Below the pieces are notes generated by a model. That model saw only the letters and a program-made list of their open reading frames with translations, was not told the origin of the DNA and did not search any database. Shown piece after piece: positions 53,450 to 63,565 of a stretch of 64,000 nucleotides of DNA (its first letter is position 1; each line of letters begins with the position of its first letter). The stretch spans positions 3,561,001-3,625,000 of the forward strand of contig JAYJMM010000004.1 in the NCBI GenBank assembly GCA_037349105.1, read 5' to 3'. The translations under genes and the position numbers were made by a program. The DNA comes from Limnomonas spitsbergensis. Taxonomy: Eukaryota; Chlorophyta; Chlorophyceae; Chlamydomonadales.

Positions 53450-54937
53450 CTACTGGGAAGGAGGCTTGTTTTCCTTCTTCTCAGGGCAGTTCTTGGCTTG
53501 GTGGCAACCTGCCCGGCAGTACCAGCACAGGTTATACTCGTTCAATGACTGCTTCGCAGCGATGCTCAGTGCACCCACGTACTTGTAGTACGGGCAGGAC
53601 TCGAATGGGGTCTTGAAGTTTTTGGCCTCTTTCCCGGAGCTGGTCTGGGCGCTGGGCTCGATCTTCCTCTTCGGAACGGACTCGGTGTGTGCCAGCCGAG
53701 CGCGTCGCGGCTGCTGGAAGTCCTGTGTTTTGGCAGGGTACTCGGGTTTGTGCACTGGTCTGGTATCTGTGCGGTAGCTGGGTCTGGTCACTGGGGTGTA
53801 ACTGGATCTTGATACTGGGGTGTAGCTGGATCTGGGTACTGGTACGAAACAGGCACGTGCACTGGTCATTCGCAGGTCCTCGACATATGCGAATTTCATG
53901 AGGTTTGGCAGGGATTGCCAGGTATTTCCATCCTTGTCTAGAATGCAGCGTTGTTTCAGGGATGGATCCATGCCTGATAGGTAATGGACGCACAAGGTTG
54001 CTTGAGATTCGTCGGGCAAGAGTCTGGTCACGTTCAGGAATTGCTGGGAGTACTGGGAGGCTGACTGGGAACCCTGGGTGATCATACGACCGACTAGTTG
54101 TTCGCGGGCAATGTCAACTGCTGAACGTACCTCGCCGGACACGAAGTTTGTGAGGGCCAGGATGAACTCGTTTTGCTCGAACAGCATGTGGGACTCGATG
54201 TAGTTCATTAAGAACTCCTTGACCTCGGGATCGTCGATAAAGACAGACATGTCCTCGGGGTAGCGGTGACCGTTCTCGAGCAGCCAGCGCCTGAGCTCCT
54301 CGAAGCTCATCGCGATTAATCTCGGCTTGTTCTTGCACTGTTGGAAGAACGGCTTGTTCATCCGGCCTGGTGCAGGCAAGGCTGGGGGACGACGACGATA
54401 GTCAGTCTCGCGTCTGACAGGTACTGGGATTTGAACTTGGGTGGGTACACTGGTAACAGGATTCCCGACAAGACGAACGGTAGGAGTAACAACAGGCTGG
54501 GCTGGGACAGCAGTTGAATCTAGTCTGGTTAAGAGTGACTGCAAGAGTTGCAATTCACCTTGCTTGAGTTGTTTCTTGAATTGCTCGAACATATCGTCCT
54601 GCATGTAGGACGAGGTATGCTGGGCCGGTAGAGGGTCCGTGCTGCAGCCAGCGACGCAAGGTGTGATCAAGACTCGAGGGTTGGCCACCGCTGCGTATGT
54701 TGCAGGTGCCACGGAAGCCACAGCGATGGGCTGGAGAGCTGGTCTCGGTGCAGCTACCGCAATTGGGACAGGGGCTTGTGCTGGTGCTGGTACTGGTGCT
54801 GGTACTGGTGCTGGTGCTGGTGCTGGTGCTGCAGCGACCATGTCGGGAACGACAATGGCGGGAAGCTGGGCAGGAGCTGGGTTGTCGACTTGAAGGTTGT
54901 TCACTGCGCGTTTGGATTTGTTTCGTTTAGCGACCAT
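53450..54937 (-). CDS. Gag protein, minus-strand copy
   Basis: 495 residues, same protein as the plus-strand copy but eight residues shorter in the Ala-Pro repeat and with two substitutions (His to Pro after VPAQ; Ala to Ser in TQGAQ). It has the same capsid-like region and C-terminal CCHC knuckle. It lies downstream of the outer 5' LTR (55,744-55,342) in the orientation of the whole insertion. Both gag frames are intact, and transcripts from the two LTRs would converge at the spacer near 53,290. Confidence 0.92.
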   Translation of the reverse strand: MVAKRNKSKRAVNNLQVDNPAPAQLPAIVVPDMVAAAPAPAPAPVPAPVPAPAQAPVPIAVAAPRPALQPIAVASVAPATYAAVANPRVLITPCVAGCSTDPLPAQHTSSYMQDDMFEQFKKQLKQGELQLLQSLLTRLDSTAVPAQPVVTPTVRLVGNPVTSVPTQVQIPVPVRRETDYRRRPPALPAPGRMNKPFFQQCKNKPRLIAMSFEELRRWLLENGHRYPEDMSVFIDDPEVKEFLMNYIESHMLFEQNEFILALTNFVSGEVRSAVDIAREQLVGRMITQGSQSASQYSQQFLNVTRLLPDESQATLCVHYLSGMDPSLKQRCILDKDGNTWQSLPNLMKFAYVEDLRMTSARACFVPVPRSSYTPVSRSSYTPVTRPSYRTDTRPVHKPEYPAKTQDFQQPRRARLAHTESVPKRKIEPSAQTSSGKEAKNFKTPFESCPYYKYVGALSIAAKQSLNEYNLCWYCRAGCHQAKNCPEKKENKPPSQ

Positions 54938-55328
54938 TAGATTGTGAATTACTGTGAAAGTTCAGCAATCAGGAAGCTTATGACTGGTCTGGACTGGAGT
55001 GTACGGAATTCAAACCGTCGGAGTCGAACAACTCAAGTTACGACACTTACTAGACTCAGTCAACGCAACAAGTGCGTGCCTGGGACTCGGGACAAGGGCT
55101 GGAAATCCGTCGGCTCCGCCGAGCTTGTCAGACCAATAGTAGATACTGTCGAGTTGCTCTGGGGTTGGCCCTGATCCGGACACTGGACTGGGGTCGGTAC
55201 TGGAATTCGAATAGTTTTAACCCTGACAGGTCTAAGGGACGCGACTGCCCAGCGCGCGTGTCTCAAAACTCTTTCGAGCCGACGGCAGGGTTCTGTCAAT
55301 GAAACTGCGACAGGATCGAACCGATAAG

Positions 55329-55341
55329 GCTCTGGAACCAC
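55329..55341 (-). promoter_or_regulatory. Primer-binding site
   Basis: The minus strand reads TGGTTCCAGAGCC one base after the 5' LTR. It is close to the TGGTATCAGAGC site used with initiator-methionine tRNA in many plant elements. Confidence 0.7.
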
Positions 55342-55744
55342 TGAAGAGGTCCTAGGTGCCCTAGGGGGCAGGACTCTTATATCTAGACAGGGACTCACTA
55401 GTAGAGGAACGTGAAGGGGAGTCCGGGACGGTGTTGAGGGTAGACGAGTAGTCGGAGAGTTGACTGAGGGGGGACTAGGTGCTCACGAGGGGAGACTGCT
55501 GGAGACTAGAGATTTGATAGTGGGACAGTCAGGTATTGAGCCTGATGGATTGATCTCGTCTGAGACTTCCCGATGCCTAGCAGAGCTCGCTTATATGGGA
55601 GGTGCAGGGTTTAACCCGTGAGGGTTCTGGTCTGGGCTTGCCAGGCGACCCTGCAACTTCCGTATGGAGCGTAAGCGCCGATAACGTAAGGCAGGTCGCG
55701 TCAGCGACTGGTAATTCTGGGGTACTGGTTACATGACCATTACA
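55342..55744 (-). repeat. 5' LTR of the rearranged element
   Basis: 403 bp, by eye identical to the 3' LTR. Its outer end is followed by the right GGTAT at 55745-55749. Confidence 0.95.
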
Positions 55745-55749
55745 GGTAT

Positions 55750-56630
55750 CCTGTCGGGCAACCGACGCGGTTTAAGGCCCATTTTCGACCCAACTGCCGC
55801 AAACCGACACGGTTTAGGCCTTCCTGTTCGAGGCCGAAACCACGCATTCGAGAATAGCCAATACCTCGTCGATGACCAGGTTTAATCGTCGCAGACTGGG
55901 TCGGCGCCCCTAGATCAGACCTCTGGCAGCAGGAAGTTTGCTGTGAACTTCATGGGTTTCAATGGAAACAGTTTCGGTTTACGGCGTGAAAAAATCACGA
56001 TTAGTCACGCACTGCGAACTTCCGTAATTGTCGGTACATCCAGTTTACTTCATAAATCTGTGTTGGATTCGAGATATTACCTTCTTCAACCCTCATTCGT
56101 GGATGCGCGTCGGCTGTGTTGAGGAGTCAGTTAGCACTATGAAACTGCACATATCATGGCTCAGCTAGCCCAGGGATAAAGATTACACAACTAAATACTA
56201 ATCGTGTGGCGAGCATTTTGTAAGGGAGCTCTTTTTATTACAGCCTCCCCCTGCAGCCTCCCTGTGTCAGAAACTTCGTCAGTCATAACGGCCCAACACC
56301 ACATCAGTACATGTGCACCAGCGATGACAGCCTGACGTGCGACCAGAAGGAGGCGTTGGCTCGTGAATGTCACAGCACCAGCCAGGGTCGGAGGCTGGCT
56401 CCCCACTGAATAAGAGCTGCAATGATGGGGTGCGCGCAAAAAGCTGGTCAGAATTTCAACCAGCCGTACTAGATAGCCGTCTTAAGTTCCAGTTGTCCTC
56501 TAGAGGCCGCAAAGGTTGCACCAGAGAGGGTTGCACCTTGCTTCATTGTTTATTCAAGGATCGAGTTTATTCGAAGAACGGATGCTGAAGCTGCGTCGAC
56601 GTCATCATAGCATGTTCTGTGACCCCGCAG
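55750..56630. other. Flank of the retrotransposon, weak coding hints
   Basis: The first 200 bp contain short repeats around ACCGACGCGGTTTA and AAACCGACACGGTTTA. On the minus strand about 56,390-56,200 an open stretch (VTFTSQRLLLVARQAVIAGA) could be an exon of the same host gene as 47,953-48,084, but no splice pair could be fixed. Confidence 0.3.
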
Positions 56631-59600
56631 GTGCAGCACGTCGTGATGAGAGCGGCAATGCGGCACAAATGGACGGATGCGCGAACGGGGATGATCTCCC
56701 GCCTTCTGAACGTAAGTACTGGACTACTGGCCAGTGATCGACCGGAAAGCGGGCGGGAAGAAACGTTGCAGTAGGGGCACTCAGTGCCCCTACCGGCGTG
56801 TTGGAGCATGTTGCTGTATTATTGCACATGCTAGGCCAATCCCCTTCCAGGCTGCAGGATGCAACCGGACGAAGCCACCCAGGGTCAGCGATACAGTAGG
56901 CTGTTTCACCAGTGAGGTATGGATCCCCACTTGCTCACACAAGGTGCTGCTGTTGTGAAGCTACAGATCTGCTGCCACTGCTGTCAGTAAAGCTGTAGAT
57001 CTGCTGCTCCTGCTGTTGTAAAGCTACAGATTTGCTGCCCCTGATGTCAATCCTGCTAAGTAGTGCCGTAAAGCTGCTGCTGCTGCTGCCGCCCCAAGGC
57101 TGCCGACTGATTCTGATGCTCTACACCTGCAGACTGTCAGAAACTCAGAACCTGCAGTGCCCCGCCCCACACACCTATGCCCCTGTGTCAGGTTTAGGCT
57201 CTTGCGCTGCAATTAGCTTAATCATGGCCTATGGCCTTGGTGCCCTGATGCAGCCAGCCATGTCGGCTGGTCAAGGTTTGGTCCCCATAGGCCCAGGCCA
57301 GTGGTGGCCTCCCATTGGCCCCCCAAAAGTGGTTGTGCACCACCCGTGAGCTCTTATGAATCAAGCCTTCCCACTCTGATCCTGCTTCACACAGCCTGAG
57401 CTCTGAGGGAGAAACATCTGGGTGCCTAGCAATGAGGGGAAGCAACACAAGGGGCCCAAGCCTCTCCTCACTGACCCAGCTCCCTTCACTGCCCCCCTGC
57501 AGAAAGGAAGCCCGGCATCAAACACCAAGAACTCCCTGCTCCAGGGGCCGGCATGGGCATCCGACCCTGTGTACGCATTCCAGGCCACAGACTCGGACTT
57601 AGACCTCTATGAGGATGAGCGATACGGCAATGGCGCAGATGGGGTAGCCAAGGCAGGTAGCGCCCGCCAGGCTGCGGGGACAGGCCCCCCGAGCCCACTC
57701 CCGGTCTCCCCGCAGAGGTGCCATGAACATGCACATCTTTCCGTATATGGGACGAGTGCTGGATCAGCCAGGAATGCCTCGGGTCCCTACGCCGCGACGT
57801 CACAACTTGCGTCTGAGGTGCGCGAGCCTGGCTTGAGCTGAGAGTGGCCCCATGTGGCCCTGGCTTGAATTAGGGTGGTTCCTGCTCATCTAGGGAGGGC
57901 TGTCAGACATCTCTAATGGGCCAACGGGAGCGAAACTTTGATGGGCCGGTGGACGTTAACCCTGGACGTTAAGATAGGGCATTAAAATAGCTGTATCAGC
58001 CTCAAATAATGAATTGAACGCGAAGCATCTGCTGCCCTGCTTTGTTGCTACAGGTCAACCTCCCATGGCCTGCCTTGCCTTATGGCCGATGTATCTCATG
58101 TCCTCTTCCTTTCCCGTTGTGATTTTCAGAGGCAAACTTGCGGAAAAGTCAGGAGTCAGCCACACTGGAAGAGTCACGGCCTGCGTGCTCGTGAGATCCA
58201 AGTACAGCAGAGGCAGGCGATGGGCTCCGGCGACGGGCTGGAACGTACTGAGAAGGTGGGTTCAGCATCATCACAGCTGCTGCAGGCTGGGATGTGCCAA
58301 AAGGGCTAGTGTTGCATCATAGAGTAGCTGTGGCGATGAAGCGCTTTCGCGCCCAGCTCCTGCTCCAGGGTGAGGGTATGAACGAAGCCATGAGTACCGG
58401 ACATCAGGCCCAATGAGATTTGAAGCTCAAAGCCCTACTGCCCTCCCTGCTGCCCACCTGCTGCCCACCCTGGTGCCTAACTGATACCCACCTGCTACCC
58501 ACTCCGGTGCCCACCTGCTGCCCACCCTGGTGCCTAACTGATGCCCACCCGCTTCCCACTCCGGTGCCCACCTGCTGCCGACCCTGGTGCCTAACTGATA
58601 CCCACCCGCTACTCACTCCGGTGCCCACCTGCTGCCCACCCTGGTGCCTAACTGATACCCACCCGCTACCCACTCCGGTGCCCACCTGCTGCCCACCCTG
58701 GTGCCTAAGTGATACCCATTCGCTACCCACTCCGGTGCCCACCTGCTGCCCACCGCTACCCTGCTGTCCACCAGGCGGCTGCCATCGCTGGTGCATCCTC
58801 CTGCTCCAATGAGCTGCTTCGGCGCTCCAGGATGGAGCAGGACGTCGGCATGAGGCACGAGCATGATATCTGCCCGAGGCAAGAGATGGATGCCCATACC
58901 CGGTGGAATGTGGAGGTATGCACCCTGGAGTGTGAGGGTCCCCGTAGCTGCGTCCCCTCGGGCATCACCAGGACCGACTACCTGCAGGACGCAGCGCCCG
59001 GGAACACGACTTGCGACCATGGCGCCGACCCGCCGCACAGCCCTGGCCTGGCGTCAGGCGGTCCCGCTCGCAATACGATTGACGGAAGCCACCCGCTGCT
59101 ATCCCCCACGACTGCGGCTTCAGGCGTGGCGGACATGTCACGCAGCTTTCGGTTTGCGGCGTCTCTGTCTGCCTTGCCGAGATTCGTGAAGCAGGGCAGC
59201 ACCAGGCGTGCCATGTTCCAGGCCCTCATGGCCGCCTCAGAGTGCGCGGAGCAGGGCAGAGGCTACATCTCCGAGCAAGGCATTTCCAACAGATCGCAGG
59301 CATCATCAGAACCTGGGTTCGAAGCCGGGGGGAGAAGCGTCACGCCCGTGGATGGGGCTGTTAGCTGCCATTCCGAGGGCGTCTGGAGTGTGGAGGAGGG
59401 AGCAGTACAACGTCGGGCCCAGAGCACCTCAGCTGGGCATCAGGTGCGAAGGATGTAGGATGTGCGGGATGAGTGATCGCGGCATTCGGTGACGTGACTG
59501 GACTTGCCTGCATTGGCTTTCATGAAACTTGCTTTTAAAAATGATGAGACATTGAGGCATGGAAGTATCCACCCGTGACGGCAGCCGGGCTGTCAATAGC

Positions 59601-61463
59601 CCATGGGAACAAAGCCATTACCGGCAGAAGGCCCCAGCAGCTGCATCTCCAGGCCCCGCCGAGCCCCCTGTCTTGTGTTAACTGCATTGCGAGGGGGAAT
59701 AACACTGTAATGCTCCATGCCCTGCTGGGAGTGCACAGGACGGCTTTCCGATGCGGCGTTGCAGCAAGCGAGCAGATGGCAAGTTGAATTCGAGCTTGAG
59801 GCGCGTCATCACAGTGCGGGACATTGGAGATTCGACCATGCACGCCCCGCCCGCTGCCCTGATGGCGGCACAGTCTGTGGAGGAGGCCCTCGCAGTGACA
59901 CTGAGCAGGCAGCTCTCAGAGGCTGGAGCGCTGGAGGCAGTTGAGGTGTGCATTTGGTCAAGCCAGAGGGGCACAAGCTATGCTCTGCCTTTCTACAGAG
60001 AAACCCTGACCGCCGACCAAAACCTGAAAACTGAAAAGCTACCCCGCAATCCTCCGACCAAAACCTGAAAACTGAAAAACCTACCCCGCCATCCTCAGGA
60101 TCCCGTACGGCCGTCGCCGGGTGCCGGATACCTTATGAGGCTGATGTCCAAGGTGTGCAAGAGTATCACTTGTGCAGCAAGGTGCAACGTGAAGCAGGAC
60201 AGTGGGCGCTCCTGGAAGTGGCAGTCGCTGACGGCCCAGCTCAGCTCATCGGTCTCGCCCTCGAGGACCAGGGGGCAGGTGGGAAGCGCTCTGATGCAGC
60301 CGCAGCTGGGACGGAACACGCAGTTGCGGATGGGCGTTCTGGCTGAGCCGCCGAAAGGGTGTAGAAATGCAGCCGCCACTTCGGCAGGAGACGGGGCTGG
60401 CCGATCTGCCACCATTGCGGACGTGGTCTGCAAGCTGTGGGGTTGTGTGTCTGGCCAGCCCGCCGTCGGGGACGAGGATTGTGCGGCAGGAGATACGGTT
60501 TCGGGGCAGGGCTTGCCCTCTCGCTGCAGAAATGGCGAGCTCACTGGCAGCGTTGTCCTATTTGATGCGAAAGAGTTGACTGGGAGGGTGCTGCGCCGTC
60601 AGCACGCTCTGTGCTGGCGCTTGAAGCTGATGAAGGCGAGCTCGGACCATGCAACAGCGTACGGGTACTGCCTGCGCGCAGAGACCGCGTTGTTTTGCTC
60701 GTTCCGCTCGCAATCCTACAACACCTCACAGCTGCACAATGGATCCTTTCAGTTGCGCAACAGCTTCTGCAAGCGGAGAAACAGCTCTTTCCAGTCGTAT
60801 AAGTCGGCTATCGGCGGATCTGGGGGCGGCGCGTCGGTGCCAGGCTCGCCGTTGGTGGGCCTCTCGGCCAGCGGCTGCACCCCAGAGATTGTGCCCTCGG
60901 CCGGCAGCATTGCCCGACGAAGTGCGAGCATGCGGGAGATGATGACTGGGCTTCGGCACCGCAGGTCTGTGCTCGGCCGCTCAGAGCACTCGACCCACAA
61001 CCGCAAGTCCTTGGACGGCGTGGAGGAGTCCAAGGCCGCATCGACCCATTTGTGGGGGCATTCCAACCCTTTCCAAGCGTTTGCGCGGTGCCCGTCTACG
61101 GGCCTCGCTGCTGCGCAGAGGCAGGTGGTCCCGGCCAGCACGAAAGTGCCCTTGTCCGCCATTGTCGTGCATAAAAGGGTCAACTCCAATCGGCAGCTGC
61201 CGGGCGCAAGCAGGTCTGGGAGTCTGCAGCAGCAGCCCTGTGGCACACTCTCGGCCGGCAGCTTCTCCTGCCATAGGTCTTCCCGCGCGGACCAGCCCCA
61301 GGCTGGGCCTTCAGCCCGATCTCAGCGCTGGGCACTTCCCGCAGCGCCAACGAGAGGATGGAGCGGGGGGGGGTCAGCAGGAGCAGGGCGCGCTTTCAGC
61401 AGGAGCGTTCCTGCAGGAGCGGGAGATAACAGCTGGGTGGGACCCGCTTTGAGCAGGTACTGA
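56631..61463 (+). CDS. Serine-rich protein of unknown function (5' end unresolved)
   Basis: Exons, phases agreeing: 56631-56711, 57503-57656, 57718-57817, 58054-58255, 58775-59443, 59739-59945, 60099-61463. The sum is 926 codons to the stop; a possible in-frame start is ATG at 56646, otherwise an upstream exon exists. The sequence opens MRAAMRHKWTDARTGMISRL, then SDPVYAFQATDSDLDLYEDE, then MHIFPYMGRVLDQPGMPRVP. The last exon of 454 codons is rich in Ser, Arg, Gly and Ala with phosphorylation-like clusters (YNTSQLHNGSFQLRNSFCKR; RRSASMREMMTGLRHRRSV). G/C preference at third positions is strong in the three last exons. The 58054-58255 exon is the least certain. No catalytic motif, membrane segment or known domain is visible. 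It may be a regulatory or scaffold protein; that is inference. Confidence 0.62.
57225..57345 (-). mobile_element. Degraded hAT-MITE-like repeat
   Basis: Contains GGTCAAGGTTTGGTCCCCAT and CCAGTGGTGGCC in the reverse order of the forward copies. Intronic in the serine-rich gene; ends not preserved. Confidence 0.5.
58435..58762. repeat. Minisatellite, 57-bp unit, about 5.5 copies, next to an acceptor
   Basis: Units contain CACCTGCTGCCCACCCTGG, TGCCTAACTGATACCCACC and CGCTACCCACTCCGGTGCC. The array ends 12 bp before the acceptor CTGTCCACCAG of the exon at 58,775, and its unit resembles that pyrimidine-rich tract. It lies in an intron of the serine-rich gene. A 57-bp period keeps the frame open on both strands. 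Confidence 0.95.
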
Positions 61464-62193
61464 GAAAGGTGCCCCGCTCCTGGCTTCGTATCAGTGGAGG
61501 TTACAGGCAGGGACGATGATGGAGAGCACGACGAGTTTAACTTGGGAGAGGCAGTGTGCTTGCGCACCTTGACAGCTGGCCTGCGGTCATGGAAGCCGCA
61601 TGGTGAATCTTTTAATGTCCAAGTCTGTTGCGTGGCCTCTTGCCAAACATAAACCTATTCAGAAGCAAAGTGTAGCTCTAGGCTGCAATCAGTTTGCAGC
61701 ATTTATTATGTCTAGATATGGCTGCAACTGGACGGATCTGAAGCCGGTGCCCAAGCCGGGTAAGTATCCGTGAATAAACTGACGTGGTGATGGCAATACA
61801 GCTTACGATCAGATGACCACTGAATGCTTTGTGAGAGCTCTGTACATTTGTGCACGGACTTACATGTTGGATGTGGGGCCAACTGAGAGCTGGGCTGATA
61901 TGCGGATAGTATGTGAAACCTGATAGTCTGTGAAACCTGATACCGTAGTCTGTCGATAACATTTCCGTGAAACCCTTTGTCGGTTTATATCACTAAATAT
62001 CTTCAAACATTTTTATCCGGTCGAGACTCTGTGGATGGACCCTGACATGCTGTTAACCCTTTCAGTTTGTTGTGAGTCTGTTGATGAAACCGTAAATATT
62101 CGTTCTCCGTGGTCCAGTGTCGAGCACTCAAGCCCAGCACTGGTGCTGAATGCTTTGTTTTGTTGAGGTGATCATGCTTTGGTGAGATGTGTG
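61464..62193. other. Downstream of the serine-rich gene, nothing recognised
   Basis: Probable 3' untranslated region and spacer. No exon, RNA gene or clear polyadenylation motif seen. A short repeat (ATAGTATGTGAAACCTGATAG then GTCTGTGAAACCTGATA) lies at about 61,907-61,945. Confidence 0.35.
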
Positions 62194-62202
62194 AGTGTGT
62201 GA

Positions 62203-62409
62203 CAGTGTCATTTTTTGTGGCTGGGCTACAGAACCGGTACATCTAGGCCAGAGGCCCCATGTGTGGCCAGGCATGCTACTTGAGCCATCTGCTGTCGGTC
62301 GATTAAGGGTGTCCCATTCGGGCCTTCAGCAGCCGCGGGTAGGCCCGCCAAAGGTTGGCTCGCAGCCAGGAATAAAAACACTGGCTTGTAGCCAGAAATA
62401 AAAACACTG
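62203..62409. mobile_element. hAT-like MITE, complete, with target duplication
   Basis: Left end CAGTGTCATTTTTTGTGG and right end GGAATAAAAACACTG/GAAATAAAAACACTG; the right end is duplicated (two CACTG within 25 bp). The flanks are AGTGTGTG and AGTGTGTC, an 8-bp target duplication with one difference. The body has the family GGCC-rich core with GGTGTCCCATTCGGGCC. Confidence 0.72.
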
Positions 62410-62695
62410 AGTGTGTCCCTCCATGTGTTTGAATTATTTATGGAGTCCTCTCTACTCTTAGTAGAGGAGTACACTAGGTACCCTGTGAAGGGCTCTTTGC
62501 GTGATCCCATTTTGGCAGCCTTTTCAGATGCAGCAACCAACGCAGTTAAGTGAAGCAAAAATGGCATCCTTATCCTGGTATTTAATATTCTGTTTCTCAG
62601 AGATGTTATATCCAGAGGCTTTGTCCAGAGAGGCTAGATGCCTACATGTTTGGTATTCTGTTTTGTCCAGAGGTTTTGACTGGAGTCTCTGCCTG

Positions 62696-62904
62696 CAGGC
62701 TTTGACTCTAGGCGGCTTTGTTGGGCTACTGAGAGGTTGATGAGTGCCCTCCGAGGGCACTGTCCAGGGCAAATCTGTACGTCATATTTTGTTTGACGTA
62801 CAGGCTTTGACTCTAGGCGGCTTTGTTGGGCTACTGAGAGGTTGATGAGTGCCCTCCGAGGGCACCGTCCAGGGCAGATCTGTATGTCATATTTTGTGTG
62901 ACTC
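62696..62904. repeat. Tandem duplication, 105 bp, two copies
   Basis: Both copies contain CAGGCTTTGACTCTAGGCGG, CTGAGAGGTTGATGAGTGCC and the short palindrome TGCCCTCCGAGGGCA. They differ at about five positions. No gene is seen in the repeat. Confidence 0.95.
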
Positions 62905-63189
62905 CGATGTTTGCAAGGAAGATTTCATGTTTTGTCGCTTGCAAGTATTGGAAATTCTAGGACACGGGTGTTTTCTTTTACTTCTGTCCCTAGTTATGAA
63001 GTGCTCGATCTGGTTTGAAAGGTGCTGCCCCATGCATCAAATCCATCACTCCCAACTGTTCACACAAAACCAGCAAGCAAAATAAGATGCTAGTCCAAGT
63101 TGAAGGTGAATACCAACAGCCAGAACATTCACGGATGTGACGTGCTTTGATCTCTATGCATCTGATGCTGACCGCTTGAATAAGAAAAG

Positions 63190-63565
63190 TTAGTAAGTTG
63201 GTAACGCTTCGATAGAGCGGCCGCGGCCTCAAAAAGGCCCAACTGTCCAGGTGGAAGAGAAAAAAATTAGGTAAGTGGGTAAGAATAAGAAGAACACAAT
63301 TGAAAAAGAAACACCCCCCCACACAAAAAGGAAAAGGCAGCCCAAAGTATCTTTGCCCCTCTCAAGCCTATTCCCCAGCACATAGCAGGGCCCACAGGTG
63401 TAACGTCATTGATCCGCTGTGCCCTGCTGAGTGCTTGGCCGCATGGGGCTGGTAGGGAATGACAAAGCTCAATTCCAGCTACAATGCACAGCCATGACCA
63501 TTGTGCAACCCTGCCACCCTCCTTTGTAAGGGGGCAGGAACATGTAACTCCGCGATCTGGACAGA
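63190..63565. mobile_element. Dispersed repeat with a LINE tail
   Basis: The plus strand has AGCGGCCGCGGCCTC, a purine-rich block, then GCAGGGCCCACAGGTGTAAC (LINE tail end at about 63,385-63,406) and GGCCGCATGGGGCTGGTAGG. The same order occurs at 3060-3385 without the tail. Probably two nested retroelement fragments. Confidence 0.6.

Larger units (their letters stand above)
48240..55744 (-). mobile_element. Rearranged Ty3/gypsy chromovirus-type LTR retrotransposon
   Basis: One 7.5-kb insertion bounded by the GGTAT duplication. Read on the minus strand it runs: 5' LTR (55744-55342), primer site, gag, start of pol, then an inverted pol start, inverted gag and inverted LTR (53248-50810), an inverted integrase fragment (50807-50538), the end of RNase H, a full integrase with chromodomain, polypurine tract, 3' LTR (48642-48240). 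Protease beyond its start, reverse transcriptase and most of RNase H are missing, so this copy cannot move alone. The three LTRs are 403 bp each and look identical, so the insertion is recent. Confidence 0.93.
50810..55744. repeat. 2.4-kb inverted repeat of LTR, leader and gag
   Basis: Left arm 50,810-53,248 (2439 bp), right arm 53,330-55,744 (2415 bp), spacer 81 bp. The 24-bp length difference is eight codons of the Ala-Pro repeat in gag. The spacer reads naturally on the minus strand as the continuation of pol toward the protease (NCTCTLPVIHSNSPDKHQIY), so the minus-strand copy is the original frame. Confidence 0.95.

Noticed and set aside
58321..58372. Extra exon of the serine-rich gene (VAMKRFRAQLLLQ)
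   Set aside because: Its donor CAGG|GTGAGG gives a phase that leads to a stop in the next exon; no consistent join was found.
58404..59038. Minus-strand proteins with GGQQVGTGVGS repeats
   Set aside because: Shadow of the 57-bp minisatellite and of a plus-strand exon.
60155..60346. Alternative frame in the last exon of the serine-rich gene (EYHLCSKVQREAGQWALLEV)
   Set aside because: It looks protein-like, but third positions are less G/C-rich than in the main frame, it stops after 63 codons, and splice phase from the previous exon favours the long frame.
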